A stretch of DNA of 64,000 nucleotides from an uncultured Prevotella sp. (GTDB lineage: Bacteria; Bacteroidota; Bacteroidia; Bacteroidales; Bacteroidaceae). Location: the NCBI GenBank assembly GCA_900545525.1, contig UQZX01000001.1, positions 1-64,000 of the forward strand, written 5' to 3'. Shown in pieces: positions 35,815 to 43,892 of this stretch (positions are counted from its first letter, which is position 1; the number at the start of each line of letters is the position of its first letter). The notes under the pieces are model-generated. The model had not been told where the DNA came from and made no database searches. It saw only the letters and a list, made by a program, of their open reading frames with translations. The translations under genes were made by a program, and so were the position numbers.

Positions 35815-36570
35815 AATATGTATACGCTATATATAAAACAATAATACTGCAAATATCGGCAAAAGCATATACACCGGCAAAACTTTGCAGACTTAATTTT
35901 ATGACACAGCAAACAAAAACTTTCAAAGCGGCACTTTTTACTATATAGGCTGTAAGAAACCGATATTTTAATAAGATAAAAGACTTAAATCAATGTGACA
36001 GGACATAAATGCGGGCGGATTGCAAATCCACCCGAACGTGAGGGTTCTGTTTTTTCAGAGCGGCTGGATTTGCAAATCCAGCCGAACGGCGTGCAATCCG
36101 AACGGCGGTTAATGATGTAACTGTAACCGGTATCGGTCAAGTTTGGGTGAATTTGTAACCAACAAGTTCCCTAACCAACAAGTTCGGGCGGATTTGCAAT
36201 CCGCCCGCATTGAATATTCTCCTCATTGAATGTTTTTAAGACAAACAATGGGATGATTTCATGTTCTGCAATACCCTCGAACTTGTTGATTGCAAATTAC
36301 CCAAACGTAGAGAGTAGAGAATGACAACAACTGCTGCACATATTTATATATAACAGTGCGACAAGTTTATATGCAACAGTGCAACAAGTTCGGGCGTGAT
36401 TTGCAATCCGCCCGCACCGGATAAAAATCCTAAAAGCGCTCTTTCTTACAAAGAAAGACGTAGGCACTATTGTAAAGAACAAACAGCAACAAACAGACAA
36501 GGCTTTTCTTTCAAACTAAGATGTGGCTTTTTGGCTTCCAAAAACCACATCTTGGAAGCTAAAAGACCTT
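35815..36570. repeat. REP-like palindrome cluster upstream of the RAYT gene
   Basis: No gene is visible. REP-like hairpins lie at 36012-36034, 36061-36084, 36185-36207 and 36391-36414; the first two and the last two are in opposite orientations. The right copy of the long direct repeat covers about 36099-36245. A hairpin block follows: AAGATGTGG-c-TTTTTGG pairs with CCAAAAACCACATCTT (36519-36554), sharing its core with the repeat after priA. Confidence 0.75.
36099..36245. repeat. Direct repeat flanking the RAYT gene, right copy
   Basis: Near-identical to 35058-35206, including the words GGTATCGGTCAAGTTTGGG and CCAACAAGTTCCCTAACC and one REP palindrome. Confidence 0.75.
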
Positions 36571-38139
36571 TCATGGCATGAAAGACCACTTTCTGGAATG
36601 CCGGGTGGGGCCTCTCATCTCCTCTTTCCTTATGAGAGCCACTCCGGAGCTGTTGGCGAGGAACCAGTCTCCATTGCAGGTGGGGCGCACTATCCCGTCG
36701 TAGATGAAAGTTCTGAGTATATAAGGTGAAGATGGGGCAGTGACTACATACTTGCATTTGTCGGCGTTGTTGGAATAGAGAGTCCCGCTGTCGTGGAATA
36801 ACACGCTGTCTGCCGGTATCATTTCCGCGCTGCCATCGGAGCGTATGACATATACATCCTTGTCGTACAGCTCCACTATCAGTTGGCTTGAGTCGGTGCA
36901 GATGGGATGCAGGCTGTTGTTTTGTACAATCCATACCGTATCGCGGATTACTTTGTCCGGGTAGTCGGGAACGGGTGTCCGGTCGGTCTTAGGCTTCCAG
37001 TTTATCCTGATAACGTCTGTGCTGCCCTCATCGGTGTAGCTGAACCCCCGGTCATCCTGCCAGTATGCCCTGCCATGTACAAAGCTGCCTCCCGTGAGCT
37101 TGTTTTTTATATCGGGCATCGCCGTGCCTGACAACTTTCCCGTTAAACGGTCGAGTGTTACAATGAACGGTTTGCCGCATCGTCCCATTAGTCCGCTTTG
37201 GAAAGCCACGCCGTATCCGGCAACGAGCAGCCGGTTTCCGTCCTCAGTTATATGTGTCTTGCATTCGGCTTCTTCGGGCAGGAGTGTTGTCCAAAGTATA
37301 TTCAAGTCATGGTCCATACAGTATACCTGCTTGCCGTCTGCCACGAAGAGCGAGTCGCCGCTGACTATCCAGTTGCTGTGTGTCCCTGTCAGGATGCCTT
37401 TGTTGACGGCATAAGAGTTATATGCCTCTTCTTGCCATTCCGTGCTGTTCATCATGCGCCTTTTGATAAATGATAATATAGACTTTAACGGTTCTTTAAC
37501 ACCCGCTGTGAATGGCATGGATTTCTTCTCGCCCGTTCTTGGGTTGAGCCGATAGAGGGAGTCGCCCATCAGGTACATGTCCTGTCCGCCACGTCCTTTT
37601 CTCATATTGCACCAGGGCTGGTGGAACTTTCCCGATATTGTGTTCTGCCACAGCATTTTGCCGGTGCTCATGTCGTAGGCGGTATAATCATGTCCTCTCT
37701 CCTTGTCCTTGCATATCACAACATTGCTTTTGGTATCCATAAGCAAGCATTCTTTCTTGGAAGACCATACTTTCTCTTTCTTGAAGTTATAGAAGGCAGG
37801 GCGCCGGTAGTTTATTATTGCTCCCGGCTTTATGAGTATGTAACCGTCATTGTTTATCTGCAGTGGTTCGCCCTCCGTCTTCCTAAGTTGTGTCATCAGG
37901 ACCATTTCCGGCAATTTGTAGATAAAGCACGTTCCTTCATTGTCTTTTACTACTACATAGGGCAGGTCTTTGCATAAGCGGAAGCTTTTGCATCCTCCGT
38001 AGAAAGAGATAAAAGTACCTTTCAGTTTGGCACCGCCATCACATTTTACGATAGGAGTTTCTTTTATTACAGTCTGGGCGAGCGAGGCGGTCATGGTCAG
38101 AATGAGCAGGTAGCCCAATACAAAGGATTTTTTTATCAT
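36571..38139 (-). CDS. Secreted protein of unknown function, PQQ-like beta-propeller
   Basis: A signal peptide (MIKKSFVLGYLLILTMTASL, then AQ) sets the start at 38139; the frame is open further upstream but that extension is not convincing. The body contains repeated blade-like segments with Gly-Asp and aromatic turns (YTAYDMSTGKMLWQN, VADGKQVYCMDHDLNILW, FIVTLDRLTGKLSG), which suggests a PQQ/quinoprotein-like propeller in the periplasm or on the surface. No catalytic motif is recognised. The last 15 or so residues (RGPTRHSRKWSFMP) are encoded by a hairpin repeat, so the native stop may have been lost. A -7 box TACTTTTG lies at 38166-38173 on the minus strand. Confidence 0.7.
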   Translation of the reverse strand: MIKKSFVLGYLLILTMTASLAQTVIKETPIVKCDGGAKLKGTFISFYGGCKSFRLCKDLPYVVVKDNEGTCFIYKLPEMVLMTQLRKTEGEPLQINNDGYILIKPGAIINYRRPAFYNFKKEKVWSSKKECLLMDTKSNVVICKDKERGHDYTAYDMSTGKMLWQNTISGKFHQPWCNMRKGRGGQDMYLMGDSLYRLNPRTGEKKSMPFTAGVKEPLKSILSFIKRRMMNSTEWQEEAYNSYAVNKGILTGTHSNWIVSGDSLFVADGKQVYCMDHDLNILWTTLLPEEAECKTHITEDGNRLLVAGYGVAFQSGLMGRCGKPFIVTLDRLTGKLSGTAMPDIKNKLTGGSFVHGRAYWQDDRGFSYTDEGSTDVIRINWKPKTDRTPVPDYPDKVIRDTVWIVQNNSLHPICTDSSQLIVELYDKDVYVIRSDGSAEMIPADSVLFHDSGTLYSNNADKCKYVVTAPSSPYILRTFIYDGIVRPTCNGDWFLANSSGVALIRKEEMRGPTRHSRKWSFMP

Positions 38140-38165
38140 TTTGGATGTTTTTATTCTTATAATCG

Positions 38166-38173
38166 CAAAAGTA
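38166..38173 (-). promoter_or_regulatory. -7 box of the propeller-like gene
   Basis: Reads TACTTTTG on the minus strand, 26 bases upstream of the ATG. Confidence 0.55.
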
Positions 38174-38327
38174 ACAAAAAAGGTGGGATGAAACAAGTAT
38201 GTGGAAAATAATTGTGCAGAGGCGTGAAAGGCAGGGATGCCTTTGCCTTGCAAAAGATGCCGGTGTGCCTGTGCGGCAGGCTGTGAAGCAGATGGCAGGG
38301 TTCCTAAATATTGCCTCATGGTAAAAA

Positions 38328-38358
38328 TTCTTCATTCTTCATTCTTCATTCTTCATTC
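38328..38358. repeat. Heptamer tandem repeat upstream of nadB
   Basis: Four perfect copies of TTCTTCA plus a partial one, ending eight bases before the nadB -7 box. Confidence 0.75.
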
Positions 38359-38365
38359 CTTTTAG

Positions 38366-38373
38366 TACTTTTG
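38366..38373 (+). promoter_or_regulatory. -7 box of nadB
   Basis: TACTTTTG, full match to TAnnTTTG, 23 bases upstream of the ATG. Confidence 0.55.
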
Positions 38374-38396
38374 CAGCCGTAAAACAACGCGTTTTT

Positions 38397-39995
38397 ATGG
38401 TATTTAAATACGACTTTCTGATTATCGGCGCAGGAGTTGCCGGTATGAGTTACGCCCTGAAAATTGCAAGAGCGCACAAAGGTAAGGTGTGTATAATATG
38501 CAAGACCACGCTCGACGAGGCAAATACATATTTTGCACAGGGAGGCGTTGCCTCGGTGACAAACACTAAAATCGACAATTTCGGCAAGCACATCGAAGAC
38601 ACGATGATTGCAGGCGATTATATAAGTGACCGCCGTGCAGTGGAGCAGGTGGTGAGAAACGCCCCCGGACAGATTGCCGAACTGGTGGAGTGGGGAGTAA
38701 ACTTCGACCGCCGCGACGACGGGACGTTCGACCTTCACCGCGAAGGCGGACACTCTGAGTTCCGCATATTGCACCATGCCGACGACACCGGAGCAGAGAT
38801 ACAGCGCGGGCTTATGCATGCCGTGCGCAGCAATCCCGACATAGAGATAAAGGAGAACCATTTTGCCGTGGAAATCATAACGCAGCATCATCTTGGCATA
38901 ACGGTGACGCGACGCACTCCGGATATAGAATGCTACGGGGCATACGTGCTCAATCCCGAGACGCAGAAAGTTGACACCTATCTGAGCAAGGTGACGCTGA
39001 TGTGTACGGGCGGATGCGGTGCCGTATACCAGACGACGACAAACCCCATTATTGCCACTGGCGACGGCGAGGCTATGGTATACCGTGCCAAGGGTACGGT
39101 GCAGGACATGGAGTTCGTGCAGTTTCATCCTACGGCGCTTTATCATCCCGGTGAGACGCACCCCGCGTACCTCATTACCGAGGCAATGCGCGGATACGGA
39201 GGCATATTGCGGCTGCCAACAGGCGAGACATTTATGGAAAAATACGATGGGCGCCTGTCTCTCGCTCCGCGCGACATCGTTGCGCGTGCCATTGACAAAG
39301 AGATGAAGACACACGGCATAGACCACGTGTGCCTTGATGTGACGCACAAAAACGCAGAAGAAACCAAGCACCATTTCCCAAATATATACCAAAAGTGCCT
39401 TTCCATAGGCATAGACATAACTAAGGAGTACATCCCTGTGCGTCCGGCAGCCCACTATATGTGCGGCGGCATAAAGGTGGACTTGGACGGGTGTTCAAGC
39501 ATAAAAAGGCTTTATGCCATAGGCGAATGTTCGTGTACGGGGCTACATGGCGGCAACCGTCTGGCAAGCAACTCGCTTATCGAGGCGGTGGTATATGCAG
39601 ACACGGCGGCGAAGCACAGTCTTGAGCATGTCGATGAATACAGCTTTAACACGGAGGTGCCCGAGTGGAACGATGAGGGTACGATGACCAATGAGGAGCA
39701 GGTTCTCATTACGCAAAGCCTGAAAGAGGTGGGGCAGATTATGAGCAACTATGTGGGCATCGTTCGCAGCGACCTGCGCCTGAAGCGTGCATGGGACCGT
39801 CTTGACCTGCTTTATGAAGAGACCGAGGCTCTCTTCAAGCGTGTGAAGGCAAATCGTGATATATGCGAGTTGCGCAATGTCATAAACGTGGGATATCTCA
39901 TCACGCGTCAGGCAATAGAGCGCAAGGAGTGTCGCGGGCTGCATTTCACCACCGACTATGCTCATCATGCGTACGATGGGGAAATTAAGAATTAA
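38397..39995 (+). CDS. nadB: L-aspartate oxidase
   Basis: FAD flavoprotein that oxidises L-aspartate to iminoaspartate, the first step of NAD synthesis. Residues 4-18 hold the dinucleotide fold DFLIIGAGVAGMSYA; TYFAQGGVASV, the EGGHSEFRILHHADDTG substrate region, EFVQFHPTAL and the C-terminal GLHGGNRLASNSLIEA motif are typical of NadB and separate it from fumarate reductase. At 532 residues it is normal. No nadA or nadC is adjacent in the window. The stop codon lies inside the left arm of an inverted AATTAAGAATT repeat. Confidence 0.93.
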   Translation: MVFKYDFLIIGAGVAGMSYALKIARAHKGKVCIICKTTLDEANTYFAQGGVASVTNTKIDNFGKHIEDTMIAGDYISDRRAVEQVVRNAPGQIAELVEWGVNFDRRDDGTFDLHREGGHSEFRILHHADDTGAEIQRGLMHAVRSNPDIEIKENHFAVEIITQHHLGITVTRRTPDIECYGAYVLNPETQKVDTYLSKVTLMCTGGCGAVYQTTTNPIIATGDGEAMVYRAKGTVQDMEFVQFHPTALYHPGETHPAYLITEAMRGYGGILRLPTGETFMEKYDGRLSLAPRDIVARAIDKEMKTHGIDHVCLDVTHKNAEETKHHFPNIYQKCLSIGIDITKEYIPVRPAAHYMCGGIKVDLDGCSSIKRLYAIGECSCTGLHGGNRLASNSLIEAVVYADTAAKHSLEHVDEYSFNTEVPEWNDEGTMTNEEQVLITQSLKEVGQIMSNYVGIVRSDLRLKRAWDRLDLLYEETEALFKRVKANRDICELRNVINVGYLITRQAIERKECRGLHFTTDYAHHAYDGEIKN

Positions 39996-40152
39996 GAGGT
40001 AAGAATTAAGAATTACGAATTAGGAGTTAAGGATTAAGGGATGAGAATGATAATTTGCATTCCTGTAGTGCTGATTTATGGAAGAGAGATTTTGTAAGAA
40101 CCGGAAAAGGTAATTATAATTCTTAATTCTTAACTCTTAATTCTTAATTAAA
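39982..40152. repeat. Inverted AAGAATTAAGAATT repeats between nadB and the EamA gene
   Basis: Left arm (about 39982-40039) is built of TTAAGAATTA-like words and the right arm (about 40111-40152) of their complement, TAATTCTTAATTC, around a unique 71-base centre. The block covers the nadB stop codon. It may form a long imperfect hairpin acting as transcript end. Confidence 0.6.
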
Positions 40153-40159
40153 AAAAAGG

Positions 40160-41098
40160 ATGATAAGAAATAACAGACCGCTCATTGCCCATTTGTGCCT
40201 GTTCGGAGCCTGTGCCTTTTGGGGACTTATGGCTCCGCTTGGCAAGGATGCCATGACACACGGACTTACAGGAATAGACATGGTGACATTCCGCGTTACA
40301 GGTGGTGCCGTGCTCTTTTGGATAACATCGCTGTTTACAAGAAAGGAGCATGTGCCGCCAAGAGACCTGCTGATGTTTGTTGGGGCAGCCGTGCTGGGAC
40401 TTGTCACCAACCAGTGCTGTTATACGATAGGGCTAAGCATCACATCGCCGATAAATGCCAGCATCGTGACAACGTCCATGCCGATATTCGCGATGATATT
40501 GGCTGCGCTCATACTGAAGGAACCTGTAACGGGAAAGAAAGCCGGCGGTGTGGCTATGGGATGCTGTGGCGCCATAATACTGATTGTTACAAGCGCGGCA
40601 TCGGCGAATGCCAAGGTCGGTGACATACGCGGTGACCTGCTGTGTATGGGTGCCCAACTGTCTTTTGCCCTTTATCTCTCGCTGTTCAGCAGTCTTATAA
40701 AGCGCTATTCGGTGTTCACCGTCAACAAATGGATGTTCACCTACGCGACACTTCTTATACTGCCGTTTTCATGGGGACATGTGGCAGATATAGACTTTGC
40801 CTCCGTTCCGTTGAAGACCTGGCTCGAAACAGGCTTTGTGGTGTTCTTCGGCACATACATAAGCTATATACTCATGATGGTTGGGCAGCACACGCTCCGT
40901 CCCACGGTGGTGAGCATTTACAACTACGTGCAGCCGCTCGTTTCGGTAACGGTCAGCATACTTACCGGCATCGGCGTGTTCAAGCCCAGTCAGGGACTTG
41001 CCGTGTTGCTGGTGTTCGGAGGAGTGTGGCTTGTCACCAAGTCGAAGTCGCGCCGTGACATGGAAAAGAGCAGGGCGGGGGCCGATATGTCCCGATGA
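40160..41098 (+). CDS. EamA/DMT-family transporter
   Basis: Ten predicted membrane segments in two EamA repeats: the first starts LCLFGACAFWGLMAPLGKDA and the second near CMGAQLSFALYLSLF. The motif FGGVWLVTKSK ends the last helix and the tail is basic. Family members export or import amino acids, nucleosides or other metabolites; the substrate cannot be told from sequence. The gene starts eight bases after the inverted repeat and is followed 75 bp later by the MscS gene in the same direction. Confidence 0.88.
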   Translation: MIRNNRPLIAHLCLFGACAFWGLMAPLGKDAMTHGLTGIDMVTFRVTGGAVLFWITSLFTRKEHVPPRDLLMFVGAAVLGLVTNQCCYTIGLSITSPINASIVTTSMPIFAMILAALILKEPVTGKKAGGVAMGCCGAIILIVTSAASANAKVGDIRGDLLCMGAQLSFALYLSLFSSLIKRYSVFTVNKWMFTYATLLILPFSWGHVADIDFASVPLKTWLETGFVVFFGTYISYILMMVGQHTLRPTVVSIYNYVQPLVSVTVSILTGIGVFKPSQGLAVLLVFGGVWLVTKSKSRRDMEKSRAGADMSR

Positions 41099-41173
41099 GT
41101 TTTCATAATAATACTAAATAAAAGGAGCCGGGCTTGTATGTAACATGCCTTGCCTGCCAGTAAAGATAATAAT

Positions 41174-42340
41174 ATGGAAGAAATCAGAACATTTGCAGAG
41201 AACCTTTTCGGCATAGCAGGAGTGTCTGGCACTACGGCAAACATCGCCGTATATGTGCTTATGGTTGTTATTGTGTCTGTATTGTCATGGTTGGCTGGAT
41301 ATATATGCCGCAGGGTTCTCATGCCCATGGTCCTTCGGCTGACAGCCCATACTGATGTGACGTGGGACGACAAGGTATTCAACAAAACAGTATTGACATC
41401 CGCATGCCGCATTGTTCCGGCAATAGTAATATGGAAGCTGCTTCCCCTTGTGTTCAGCGAGAGCCTGTTCCTGAACGAGTTCCTGAAACGTGCCACGGCG
41501 ATATACATCACCGTAATGTCCGTGCGCACAATGATAGTGCTCGTAGACTCGGTAAAGGAGATTGAGAGTGAGAAATATGTATCCATGCAGCAATACCTGC
41601 GTTCGTTTTGCGGGGTGTTCAAGATAGTGCTGGTATTCGTTGCCGTGATAATAGTCGCAGCCATACTTATAGACAAAAGCCCGTTGAGGCTGTTCGCCGG
41701 ACTTGGCGCCACATCGGCAATACTGATGCTTGTGTTCAAGGACACCATAGAGGGACTTGTGGCTGGCATACGTCTCACAAGCAACGACATGCTGCACAAG
41801 GGCGACTGGATAACGGTGCCCTCCACCAATGCCAACGGAACCGTGGAAGAGATGACACTGACGACGGTAAAGATACGCAACTTCGACAACACCATTGTCA
41901 CCGTCAGTCCTCAGACTCTTGTCAACGGCTCGTTTCAAAACTGGGTGGGTATGCAGCAGAGTGCCGGAAGGCGCGTCACACGTACATTATATTATGATAT
42001 CCATACTATAAAGGTGGCAGACGACACCATTAAGGAAAATCTTCTAAGACATGGATATTTTACGGAGGAAGAGCTGAATGGCGAGCATGTTAATATGACG
42101 TTATTGTGCCGGTATATGGAAAAGTTTCTTTCCATGCAGCCCGAGGTCAACACTTCCATGCAGTTTATGGTGCATCAGCTTAACCCTACAACAACCGGAC
42201 TGCCTGTGGAGTTTTATTTCTTCCTTACAGAAAAAGACTGGATACCATACGAGCATCAGCTGGCGGATATCATGAACCGCATATATGCCATGACGCCCGA
42301 TTTCGGACTGAAGATTTATCAGCGCTATCCGCAGGTCTGA
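41174..42340 (+). CDS. MscS-family mechanosensitive ion channel
   Basis: Small-conductance mechanosensitive channel protein of the inner membrane. There are several N-terminal membrane helices; the pore-lining region is around LRLFAGLGATSAILMLVFKD, and the MscS beta domain follows with GDWITVPSTNANGTVEEMTL and VTVSPQTLVNGSFQNW. The C-terminal alpha/beta part lies at about 270-388. The ATG at 41174 (MEEIRTFAE) is chosen over a TTG 24 bases upstream. It should protect from hypo-osmotic shock. A terminator hairpin follows at 42356. Confidence 0.9.
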   Translation: MEEIRTFAENLFGIAGVSGTTANIAVYVLMVVIVSVLSWLAGYICRRVLMPMVLRLTAHTDVTWDDKVFNKTVLTSACRIVPAIVIWKLLPLVFSESLFLNEFLKRATAIYITVMSVRTMIVLVDSVKEIESEKYVSMQQYLRSFCGVFKIVLVFVAVIIVAAILIDKSPLRLFAGLGATSAILMLVFKDTIEGLVAGIRLTSNDMLHKGDWITVPSTNANGTVEEMTLTTVKIRNFDNTIVTVSPQTLVNGSFQNWVGMQQSAGRRVTRTLYYDIHTIKVADDTIKENLLRHGYFTEEELNGEHVNMTLLCRYMEKFLSMQPEVNTSMQFMVHQLNPTTTGLPVEFYFFLTEKDWIPYEHQLADIMNRIYAMTPDFGLKIYQRYPQV

Positions 42341-42355
42341 AATGCTTTTATTGAT

Positions 42356-42400
42356 ATAACGTGAGTTTGATAAATTCAAGATAAACTCACGTTATTTTAG
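42356..42400 (+). terminator. Terminator of the MscS gene
   Basis: ATAACGTGAGTTT pairs with AAACTCACGTTAT, a 13-bp perfect stem, followed by TTTTAG. The GAACTCACGTTA word of the dispersed repeats elsewhere in the window is part of it. Confidence 0.7.
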
Positions 42401-42456
42401 ATTGTATCTCGGCTGCAAACCGGATGCCGTCTTAATTCTTAGTTCAATAAAGCACA

Positions 42457-42484
42457 GCTTTACGTCCGTAACCCATAGCTTTAT
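42457..42484. repeat. Dispersed hairpin repeat, second copy
   Basis: AGCTTTACGTCCGTAACCCA and the following TAGCTTTA match the reverse complement of 12350-12382 with one base missing. No gene lies between 42341 and 42912; the rest of that gap holds the terminator before it and the structured RNA after it. Confidence 0.65.
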
Positions 42485-42611
42485 GGTACGTAAACATGTG
42501 AGTTATGAATTACGAATTTGGAGTTACGAATTTTCTGTCCTGTTGACAGGGGTGGCAGGATATAAATTCACGTATCTTATAAATTATTTTTCACATTAAT
42601 TTATTTATTCT

Positions 42612-42642
42612 TTTGTTTATTCCCAAAGAATAATTATTTTTG
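42612..42642 (+). promoter_or_regulatory. Consensus promoter of the structured RNA
   Basis: TTTG (42612-42615), a 19-base spacer, then TATTTTTG (42635-42642): one of the best matches in the window to the Bacteroidota vegetative promoter. Transcription should start near 42648-42652. Confidence 0.8.
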
Positions 42643-42649
42643 CAAACGT

Positions 42650-42836
42650 GCTTATGAGAACTCAAAGCACATCTTTTTATTTGCTCAACTTTCCCATACG
42701 AACTACCACCTCGAACTGGAATAAACGAGCAATCTCAATAACAAGGAGCTGCGCCCTATACGGCGCAGACTTATCCATTTGTTATTGAAGGCTGTGGTAG
42801 GCCTGTATGGGAAAATGGCAGGTCTGCGTCGTTTTT
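42650..42836 (+). ncRNA. Structured RNA, possibly 6S-like, or leader of the GTPase operon
   Basis: Nested pairings form a long irregular rod. Outer stem TTTCCCATAC (42690-42699) pairs with GTATGGGAAA (42805-42814) and continues with CTACCAC/GTGGTAG. Next is a large asymmetric bubble holding a small CTCG/CGAG hairpin. Then CAATAACAA (42736-42744) pairs with TTGTTATTG (42779-42787), capped by CTGCGCC/GGCGCAG. The likely 3' end is GTCTGCGTCGTTTTT (to 42836), making about 187 nt, close to the length of 6S RNA. A rod with a central bubble is the 6S (SsrS) and Bacteroidales-1 type of fold, but I cannot confirm identity. It could instead be a 5' leader, because no promoter is seen between it and the peptidase gene at 42913. 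Confidence 0.6.
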
Positions 42837-42912
42837 CGTATCTATACGTGAACGAGCTGGGAGTTGCCGAGGAGGGAACACACGATTATAAAAAGCAAAT
42901 AAAAAGAAAATC

Positions 42913-43461
42913 ATGGCTGACAATTCTTTATTTGGAAGTGGCAACTATAATGTCTTCAGTGAAGATGTGTTGCAGAGTTATCCTGATATTTGTGCCATAA
43001 AGTCTCAGCAACTCATTTTAGAGTCTAATGGCATAGATTTCTCTGAGTCGGAGCTCCGTGATGAGGCTATACGAAACGGATGGTATAGTCCGGGATACGG
43101 CACGCCGATGGAGAACGTTGGCGATTTGTTGGAAAATCACGGAATGGAAGTACACCGCTATGTGAATGCTACAGTTTCGGACATAGCGGATGAATTGTCT
43201 AAAGGGCATCAAGTCATAGTAGGTGTCGATTCTGGTGAATTGTGGGATTCCGGGCCGGATGAGACATTTGAGGACATTATCCACGGAGAGCAGGCAGACC
43301 ACGCTTTGCTTGTCAGCGGCATTGTGGTGGATCCATTCACATCGGAAGAAAGCGTATTACTGACTGATCCCGGCACGGGTGATGTCTGCATGGAATATCC
43401 CGCCGATCAGTTTGAGGATGCGTGGGAGGATTCGGGGGATTTTATGGTGAGTGTAATGTAA
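42913..43461 (+). CDS. C39-like papain-fold cysteine peptidase domain protein
   Basis: The 182-residue protein has no signal peptide. A papain-like triad can be placed: Cys27 in PDICAIKSQQLIL, His130 in ADHALLVSGIV, and Asp152 in LLTDPGTGD; this order and context fit C39-like (bacteriocin-leader-type) peptidases. It is rather acidic. It could process a partner protein of the same operon or act as an effector. It is the first gene of a tight run: 17 bp to the acidic zinc-ribbon gene. Base use becomes AT-richer from the next gene onward. Confidence 0.65.
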   Translation: MADNSLFGSGNYNVFSEDVLQSYPDICAIKSQQLILESNGIDFSESELRDEAIRNGWYSPGYGTPMENVGDLLENHGMEVHRYVNATVSDIADELSKGHQVIVGVDSGELWDSGPDETFEDIIHGEQADHALLVSGIVVDPFTSEESVLLTDPGTGDVCMEYPADQFEDAWEDSGDFMVSVM

Positions 43462-43478
43462 TTTTAATTGTAACAGAT

Positions 43479-43868
43479 ATGGATTTTATTATGGAAGAAA
43501 TGGAATCTGTCATCAATGAAAATATTGATGACGATTGGACAAATGAAGAGCCGGAAGAAGTGCAAGAGGATAATGAAGATGTCGGTGATGATGAACTTGA
43601 ATCTGACATTTCTTCGGAAATGGATGAAGATGAATTGCAGCATCAGGACATAAATGAGGAACCTGTTTTGGATGAGGACACATTTCATCATGACAAAATG
43701 ACAGATGAAAATGAGGACAATACACAAAATCGTGCATCAGTTAAGCGTGATTACTCACCAAGTTTCACCGGATTGGGGAAATGCAAATGTGGCTGTGGCT
43801 CATTCGTTGGTTGTGGCAGTATATGTGAAGCATGCGGCCACTCCTACAAAGCACATGGCCCGTATTAA
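43479..43868 (+). CDS. Acidic protein with C-terminal zinc-ribbon-like cysteine cluster
   Basis: The 129-residue protein has an extremely acidic N-terminal 85 residues (Asp/Glu runs, such as NIDDDWTNEEPEEVQEDNED) that are probably disordered. The C-terminus is a compact Cys-rich module with the pattern C-x-C-x-C-x5-C-x3-C-x2-C-x4-H (KCKCGCGSFVGCGSICEACG), likely one zinc site. No known family is recognised. The acidic part could mimic nucleic acid or bind a basic partner. The ATG at 43479 follows the peptidase stop by 17 bp. Confidence 0.65.
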   Translation: MDFIMEEMESVINENIDDDWTNEEPEEVQEDNEDVGDDELESDISSEMDEDELQHQDINEEPVLDEDTFHHDKMTDENEDNTQNRASVKRDYSPSFTGLGKCKCGCGSFVGCGSICEACGHSYKAHGPY

Positions 43869-43892
43869 TAATAAACTAACAATGAGTATTAT

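Noticed and set aside
42636..42650. Fourth LacI operator at TTTTTGCAAACGTGC
   Set aside because: Only a half-site is present; the second half of the palindrome is absent and the word coincides with the -7 box of the structured RNA.
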